The translations under genes and the position numbers were made by a program. From contig CAMWSZ010000054.1 in assembly GCA_947177005.1 (NCBI GenBank), forward strand, positions 1 through 10,923: a stretch of 10,923 bases of DNA. Reading direction: 5' to 3'. This document shows positions 6,507 to 10,923 of this stretch, piece by piece. This DNA comes from an uncultured Clostridia bacterium. GTDB lineage: Bacteria; Bacillota; Clostridia; Oscillospirales; Oscillospiraceae. The notes under the pieces are model-generated. The model was not told where the DNA came from. It was given only the letters and a program-made list of their open reading frames with translations, and searched no databases. The stretch's first letter is position 1. Each line of letters opens with the position of its first letter.

Positions 6507-7775
6507 TCACTCCTCATCCGGTTCCGGCTGCACCGACTCGATCACAGGCACCAGCAGCAGACACACAAGTCCTGCGGCGAAACCGTTATTGTATAGATTC
6601 ATTCCTCCGTGGAGGATGCTGGTATTTTGTACAATGGTCATATGCAGAAAGCCCGCCGCAACCCCCCAGCGCCACCCGAACTGTCCGGCAATGGGAGCCA
6701 GACAGGTGCAGAGCAGGGTGGCCAGCAGCACGCCCGGGGAGCTGATGGGCACCTGGATCATCAGCAGTGACGCAATCACCGCCCCCGCCATGACCGGGAC
6801 AATATTTCTGGGGTGTTTGCCGAAGGCTGCGAAGCCGGTCATGGCGAACAGACAGCATACCAGCGGACCATTCAGCCGCACGCCCAGCGGGTACAGTGCC
6901 AGCAGATAGGCCAGACCAATCAGGCCCACCAGCGCCATATTCACCAGCGTACAGCCCGGACCGTCCAGAAGCACAAAGTCCGCCACCGCACGGCCGGAGT
7001 GGTGCAGGACGCGCTTGTACATGTCCCAGCTCCGGCAGCCCAGCCGGATTCCTGCGGCCAGCAGTCCGGCCAGCAGCAGAAGCATCATGACGCACAGCAG
7101 GATATGGCCCTCGCCGCTCCAGCTCCCCTCAACGCTGAAATCTACCCCAAAGCCCTTAAAAATGCTGGCCATTCCCAGACCCAAAATTCCTGCGGCGAAA
7201 CCGACGTTGTACAGATTGTAGCCCCGGTGAACGTGGGGCGTAAAGCGGGCGATTGCCGGCAGCAGGAACCCGATCACCAGACCGCAAAGCGCCATTGCCA
7301 GCCAGCGGAACCCGGGCCGTACCCGGATCATCAGGAAGCTGACCATGGGGGAGAGGCAGGTGCCATAGAGGGTGAGGTAGAGGTAATTGGTAAATTTTTC
7401 CTGCCTGTAACGGGAATGGAGCCAGCCGCCTATAATAATCGGGGCAATATTGATCAGATTTTTCCCCAGAAGCGCAAAACCGGCCATTAAAAACAGACAG
7501 GCCAGCGCCGCGCCTGTCAGACGCAGCTTCATTTTTCGGAGCAGCAGGAGGCTCACCCCCAGCACCAGCGCCGCGTTCAGCAGCGCCGCGCCCACGCCGC
7601 CGGTTGCCATTGGGTCCGTAATCAGACCGGCCTCGCTGATTTGGATTTTCCACCAGCCGGTGAACAGGGAAAGATCCGGCTGGGCCAGCACGGCAAACAT
7701 CAGCAGTAATCCCTCCAGCGCCAGCAAAATTCGTTCCAGATATTTCTGCGTGCCGCCTGTCCGCAAAGCTGTCAT
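6507..7775 (-). CDS. DUF1576 polytopic membrane protein with internal duplication
   Basis: The 422-residue product is very hydrophobic, with about ten or more predicted membrane helices. I recognise the DUF1576 family from its repeated motifs. Two halves are clearly related: RGYNLYNVGFAAG (184-196) resembles GGMNLYNNGFAAG (390-402). FLMAGFALLGKNLINIAPI (95-113) resembles FAMTGFAAFGKHPRNIVPV (310-328), and GTCLSP (138-143) resembles CTCLAP (356-361). Such two-repeat architecture is common in transporters, but no function is established for this family and I assign none. A strong site AAAGGAGG (7783-7790) lies 7 nt before the ATG. No convincing promoter is visible in the 85 nt between the ridA terminator and this site, so some read-through from upstream is possible. 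It is followed immediately by the 122-residue hypothetical gene. Confidence 0.85.
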   Translation of the reverse strand: MTALRTGGTQKYLERILLALEGLLLMFAVLAQPDLSLFTGWWKIQISEAGLITDPMATGGVGAALLNAALVLGVSLLLLRKMKLRLTGAALACLFLMAGFALLGKNLINIAPIIIGGWLHSRYRQEKFTNYLYLTLYGTCLSPMVSFLMIRVRPGFRWLAMALCGLVIGFLLPAIARFTPHVHRGYNLYNVGFAAGILGLGMASIFKGFGVDFSVEGSWSGEGHILLCVMMLLLLAGLLAAGIRLGCRSWDMYKRVLHHSGRAVADFVLLDGPGCTLVNMALVGLIGLAYLLALYPLGVRLNGPLVCCLFAMTGFAAFGKHPRNIVPVMAGAVIASLLMIQVPISSPGVLLATLLCTCLAPIAGQFGWRWGVAAGFLHMTIVQNTSILHGGMNLYNNGFAAGLVCLLLVPVIESVQPEPDEE

Positions 7776-7860
7776 GGCTCTGCCTCCTTTCTTGAATCCC
7801 TGATACCTGTTTCGGAAAGCTGACGTATTTCGGCGAAAACCCAGCTTTATCCAATAAAAC

Positions 7861-7893
7861 AGGGGCAGGACGGGTATACCCGGTCCTGCCCCT
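7861..7893 (-). terminator. Strong intrinsic terminator after ridA
   Basis: AGGGGCAGGAC (7861-7871) and GTCCTGCCCCT (7883-7893) form a perfect 11-bp GC-rich stem. The loop contains further GGG/CCC pairing around TATA. On the minus strand it is followed by GTTTTATTGG. It begins 8 nt beyond the ridA stop and should end the ftsH-aldo/keto reductase-ridA transcript. Confidence 0.85.
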
Positions 7894-7901
7894 GGCGGTG
7901 T

Positions 7902-8279
7902 TCAGCGAACCGCAATCGCTTCAATTTCAATGGCGGCGTCCTTCGGCAGACGGGCGACCTCCACCGCGCTGCGGGCCGGCGGATTGCCGGGGAAAAATTC
8001 GGCGTATGCCTCGTTCATCGCGCCGAAATCGTTCATATCCTTCAGGAAAACGGTGGTCTTGACAACGTTGTCCATGGTCAGACCGGCCTCCTTCAGAATG
8101 TTCTGGATGTTCAGCAGCGACTGCCGGGTCTGCGCACCAATGCCGCCTTCGGCAAAATTGCCGGTAGCCGGGTCAATGGGCAGCTGCCCGGAAGTGATGA
8201 CAACGGAACCGCCGTCGATGCCCTGGGAATAGGGGCCAATGGCTGCGGGAGCGTTTGCGGTGGAAAGTACTGTTTTCAT
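7902..8279 (-). CDS. ridA: RidA family reactive intermediate/imine deaminase
   Basis: The 125-residue protein is typical in length for the RidA (YjgF/YER057c/UK114) family. These cytoplasmic trimers hydrolyse reactive enamines and imines released by PLP enzymes such as threonine dehydratase, giving 2-oxoacids and ammonia. Visible hallmarks are GPYSQG (15-20, Tyr17), the ITSGQLPIDP region (29-38), the active-site Arg103 in PARSAVEVARLP and the C-terminal IEIEAIAV with Glu118/Glu120. All residues expected of the deaminating RidA subgroup are present. The start is supported by TGGAGGA (8289-8295), 9 nt upstream. It lies 37 nt after the aldo/keto reductase stop and ahead of a strong terminator, so it is the last gene of that operon. 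The gene symbol is by family resemblance. Confidence 0.92.
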   Translation of the reverse strand: MKTVLSTANAPAAIGPYSQGIDGGSVVITSGQLPIDPATGNFAEGGIGAQTRQSLLNIQNILKEAGLTMDNVVKTTVFLKDMNDFGAMNEAYAEFFPGNPPARSAVEVARLPKDAAIEIEAIAVR

Positions 8280-8316
8280 GGTAATATGTCCTCCATATTT
8301 TGATTGTCCTATGTTG

Positions 8317-9318
8317 TTATGCGCCGAAATCAGCGGCCGCCTTTTTCAGCATCTCACGGATGGGCAGGTGGTAGGGACACCGCTCCTCGCACGCGCCGCA
8401 CTCCACACAGTCCCCCGCTTTGGCGGGCATGGCGTCGTACCGGGTACGGGCCCAGGTCTCCAGACCGTAGCGGCTGAGGTAGCCGTGGAGGGTGAACGTG
8501 TGGGGGAGATTGATTCCGGCGGTACAGGGGGCGCAGTAGCCGCAGCGGCGGCAGAAGTTCGTGCCCAGCGCCTGACGGATCTCCGCCATTTTTTCCTTGT
8601 CCGCAGGGGTCAGCGGCGCGGACCCGGCAGACGTGTTCTGCACGACCTCATCCGGACGGTACATACCGGGAATCACAAGCGATACGTTGGGGTTGGACAG
8701 TACAAAGCGGAGCGCAAGAGCCGCGTCCTCAATCGCGCCGCCTGCCAGCGGCTTCATGCAGATAAACCCGATTCCCTTTGCATGGGCTTTTTTTATCAGG
8801 TCCGTGCCGTGGGTCTCGACGATGTTGTAGGGAAACATGATCGTTTCCACCCAGTCCAGCTCCAATCCCCGTGCAAAGACGTCGGGGGAGTGGGCCGTCA
8901 AACCGATATGACCGATTTTACCGGCGGCTTTGGCTTCTTGCAGCGCCTCCAGTGCGCCGTCCGGCCCGCAGACCTGCTCCAATTGTTCCAAAGTGGGGTT
9001 GTGGATCTGATAGAGGTCGATATAGCCGGTGCGCAGATTGTGCAGGCTGGTGCCGATATCCGCCTGCATGGCGGCCCTGTTCCGGGACATGGATTTGGTA
9101 GCCAGGATGAATTTGTCCCGATGCCCCTCAACCGCCTGCCCGATCAGTTCCTCGCTGACCGTATAGCCCCGGGCGGTATCAATATAATTGATCCCGTGTT
9201 CCCGCGCCGCCGCCAGCAGTGAGACGGCCGCGGCGGCGTCGATCCGCTGAATCGGGATGCCGCCGAACCCAACGCGGGAAACCTGTAATCCTGTGGCGCC
9301 CAGTGTTACATACTCCAT
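8317..9318 (-). CDS. Aldo/keto reductase with two C-terminal [4Fe-4S] motifs
   Basis: The 333-residue protein has an N-terminal aldo/keto reductase barrel (about 1-245) and a ferredoxin-like tail. The catalytic tetrad is visible as Asp47 and Tyr52 (IDTARGY), Lys75 (ATKS) and His106 (YQIHN). The tail has two cysteine clusters: Cys256/259/262/265, and Cys304/307/310/314 followed by Pro, the classic CxxCxxCxxxCP pattern. This matches the anaerobe-type oxidoreductases of COG1453, which probably combine NAD(P)H-dependent carbonyl reduction with iron-sulfur electron transfer; the substrate is unknown. The site AAGGAGG (9325-9331) overlaps the ftsH TAA, giving an 11-nt gap, so translation should be tightly linked to ftsH. 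It precedes ridA. No signal peptide is seen. Confidence 0.92.
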   Translation of the reverse strand: MEYVTLGATGLQVSRVGFGGIPIQRIDAAAAVSLLAAAREHGINYIDTARGYTVSEELIGQAVEGHRDKFILATKSMSRNRAAMQADIGTSLHNLRTGYIDLYQIHNPTLEQLEQVCGPDGALEALQEAKAAGKIGHIGLTAHSPDVFARGLELDWVETIMFPYNIVETHGTDLIKKAHAKGIGFICMKPLAGGAIEDAALALRFVLSNPNVSLVIPGMYRPDEVVQNTSAGSAPLTPADKEKMAEIRQALGTNFCRRCGYCAPCTAGINLPHTFTLHGYLSRYGLETWARTRYDAMPAKAGDCVECGACEERCPYHLPIREMLKKAAADFGA

Positions 9319-9329
9319 TTTTTCCCTCC

Positions 9330-10923
9330 TTATTCCTGCTCTGTGTCTTCGTCAGATTGTTCCGTTTGTATTGTTTCGGACGGTGCTTCTTGACCGTCTT
9401 TTTTCTCGTCCGTTTTTTCGTCAGTCTCTTCCTCCGGTTTCTCCAGAGAGACAGCGGGCATGGGAATGGCTTCACTGATGATACTGATATGCTTTGCAGG
9501 CGCTTCAATCGAGTTGTCCTGCCGGTTTTGGGCAGGAACGCCGTAGTATTCCTCCATTTCCGGGTCGCGGCCCTCCAGAATCGCCATCATCTGCGCACCG
9601 GTAATGGTCTCCTTTTCAAAGAGGTAGGAGGCGATCTCGTCCAGCTTTTCACGGTTTTCTTTCAGCAGCTCCAGCGCCTCGCCGTGACAGCGCCGCAGCA
9701 GCTCCACAACCTCCCGGTCCGCCGCGGCAAAGGTCTCCTGCGCACAGTTCATGCTGTAACCGCCGTCCAGATAGTGGCTCTGCACGCTGCCCAGCGCCAT
9801 CATGCCGAAGGTTTCGCTCATGCCGAAACGGGCCACCAGATTCCGTGCCAGTTCTGTAGCGCGTTCGATGTCGTTGGCCGCGCCGGAGGTCTGGGTGTCG
9901 AATACCAGTTCCTCCGCGCAGCGTCCCGCCAGCAGGGTACGGATCTCCGTGAGGATATCGTCCTTGCTCATGAGGAATTTTTCCTCCTCCGGCAGGTGGA
10001 GCGTATAGCCCAGTGCGCCCTCGGTATGGGGGACAATGGTGATTTTTGTGACGGGCTGGGCATTTTTTTGCTTGGCCGCCGTCAGGGCGTGGCCTACCTC
10101 GTGGTAGGAAATAATGCGCTTTTCCTGTTCGGTAATGACGGTGCCCTTCTTTTCCGCGCCGGCGATGACCACTTCAAAGGAGGCAAGCAGATCCTCCTGG
10201 TTCACAGCGTGACGTCCGTGGCGCACGGCCCGCAGGGCGGCTTCGTTGACCGTGTTCGCCAGATCCGCGCCCACACAGCCTGCGGTCGCCTGCGCGATTT
10301 TCTCCAGATTGACGTCCTCCGCCATGCGGATTTTGCGGGTATGGACCTGAAGCGTCGCCAGACGGCCCGCCAGATTGGGACGGTCAACGGTAATGCGGCG
10401 GTCGAAACGGCCCGGACGCAGCAGGGCTTTATCCAGCACTTCCGGACGGTTGGTGGCCGCGAGAACAATAATGCCCTTGCTGGGGTCAAAGCCGTCCATT
10501 TCGGCCAGAAGCTGATTCAGGGTCTGCTCGCGCTCATCGTTGCCGCCGCCGTAGCGGGAATCTCTGGTTTTGCCGATGGCGTCGATTTCGTCGATGAAAA
10601 TGATGCAGGGGGCGACCTTTGCCGCTTCCTGGAACAGGTCGCGGACACGGCTTGCGCCCACGCCCACGAACATCTCCACGAACCCGGAGCCGGAGATGGA
10701 GAAGAAGGGAACCCCCGCCTCTCCGGCCACGGCCTTGGCAAGCAGGGTCTTACCGGTACCCGGAGAGCCCACCAGCAGCGCACCCTTGGGCAGCTTCGCG
10801 CCGATGGCGGTGTATTTGCCGGGGTTGTGGAGGAAGTCGATGATCTCCACCAGGGACTCCTTGGCCTCGTCCTGTCCGGCCACGTCGTTGAAGGTCACGC
10901 CGGTGGTTTTCTCCATGTAGACC
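9330..10923 (-). CDS. ftsH: ATP-dependent zinc metalloprotease FtsH, N-terminus cut by window edge
   Basis: The frame is open at the right edge and shows 530 residues; the Met at 10914-10916 is internal, preceded by Val-Tyr. The missing N-terminal part should hold the membrane helices and periplasmic domain. Numbering from that Met, the AAA domain has Walker A GSPGTGKT (50-57), pore motif GFVEMFVG (78-85), Walker B IIFIDEID (105-112) and the second region of homology ending RPGRFDR (167-173). The protease domain has HEVGH (272-276) as zinc site with third ligand Asp349 (NDIERAT). A long acidic low-complexity tail rich in E, D, T and K ends the protein (about 494-528). FtsH unfolds and degrades membrane and regulatory proteins. 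The Walker A Ser in place of the common Pro and Val in HEVGH are minor variants. It leads into the aldo/keto reductase gene. Confidence 0.95.
   Translation of the reverse strand, partial: VYMEKTTGVTFNDVAGQDEAKESLVEIIDFLHNPGKYTAIGAKLPKGALLVGSPGTGKTLLAKAVAGEAGVPFFSISGSGFVEMFVGVGASRVRDLFQEAAKVAPCIIFIDEIDAIGKTRDSRYGGGNDEREQTLNQLLAEMDGFDPSKGIIVLAATNRPEVLDKALLRPGRFDRRITVDRPNLAGRLATLQVHTRKIRMAEDVNLEKIAQATAGCVGADLANTVNEAALRAVRHGRHAVNQEDLLASFEVVIAGAEKKGTVITEQEKRIISYHEVGHALTAAKQKNAQPVTKITIVPHTEGALGYTLHLPEEEKFLMSKDDILTEIRTLLAGRCAEELVFDTQTSGAANDIERATELARNLVARFGMSETFGMMALGSVQSHYLDGGYSMNCAQETFAAADREVVELLRRCHGEALELLKENREKLDEIASYLFEKETITGAQMMAILEGRDPEMEEYYGVPAQNRQDNSIEAPAKHISIISEAIPMPAVSLEKPEEETDEKTDEKKDGQEAPSETIQTEQSDEDTEQE

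Noticed and set aside
7156..7854. Second minus-strand frame of 232 codons overlapping the DUF1576 gene
   Set aside because: It is an alternate-frame shadow of the DUF1576 gene, with proline/arginine-rich composition and no recognisable domain.
8239..9222. 327-codon plus-strand frame
   Set aside because: It is antisense to the aldo/keto reductase, which has its full catalytic tetrad and cysteine clusters.
1..10923. CRISPR arrays, tRNA or rRNA genes, complete insertion sequences, phage genes
   Set aside because: No regularly spaced direct repeats, tRNA-like cloverleaf, rRNA-like stretch, transposase or phage protein was seen on either strand.

Overview
The window looks like chromosomal DNA from a gut-type anaerobic Clostridia bacterium, probably Oscillospiraceae-like or a relative. 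This is inferred from purine-rich Shine-Dalgarno sites, a hybrid histidine kinase with a solute-binding lipoprotein as in gut Firmicutes, a DUF1576 membrane protein, an aldo/keto reductase with two iron-sulfur motifs, and fairly high GC. No rRNA, tRNA, CRISPR array or complete insertion sequence was seen. Both edges cut a gene.

Left block (1-3500, minus strand). A promoter near 3451-3479 drives a membrane hybrid sensor kinase with two receiver domains. It is followed 36 nt later by a lipoprotein solute-binding protein that runs off the left edge. The pair probably forms a nutrient-sensing signalling unit. No permease or DNA-binding regulator is visible.

Middle block (about 3500-6106). Sampled 60-base lines here are 32-48% GC, against 60-70% in sampled lines from the flanks. 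It holds a YczE-type membrane protein (minus) with its own promoter and a long, possibly folded leader. Next come a hairpin terminator and the 3' remnant of an unidentified minus-strand gene. A plus-strand pair then follows, an HSL-type esterase and a Cu/Zn superoxide dismutase, whose reading frames overlap by four bases. The composition and the remnant suggest an accessory segment.

Right block (6129-10923, all minus strand). In transcription order it has the 3' part of ftsH (membrane AAA protease), an aldo/keto reductase with two [4Fe-4S] motifs, and ridA (enamine/imine deaminase). These three are tightly spaced and closed by a strong intrinsic terminator at 7861-7893. Then come a DUF1576 membrane protein with an internal duplication and a small unrecognised protein 9 nt behind it. 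The first trio looks like a protein and metabolite quality-control operon. The DUF1576 pair is functionally uncharacterised.

The points most worth a second look are the kinase/binding-protein pair, the esterase-sodC coupling inside a low-GC segment, the gene remnant, and the DUF1576 pair. No wholly new defence or mobile system could be demonstrated.
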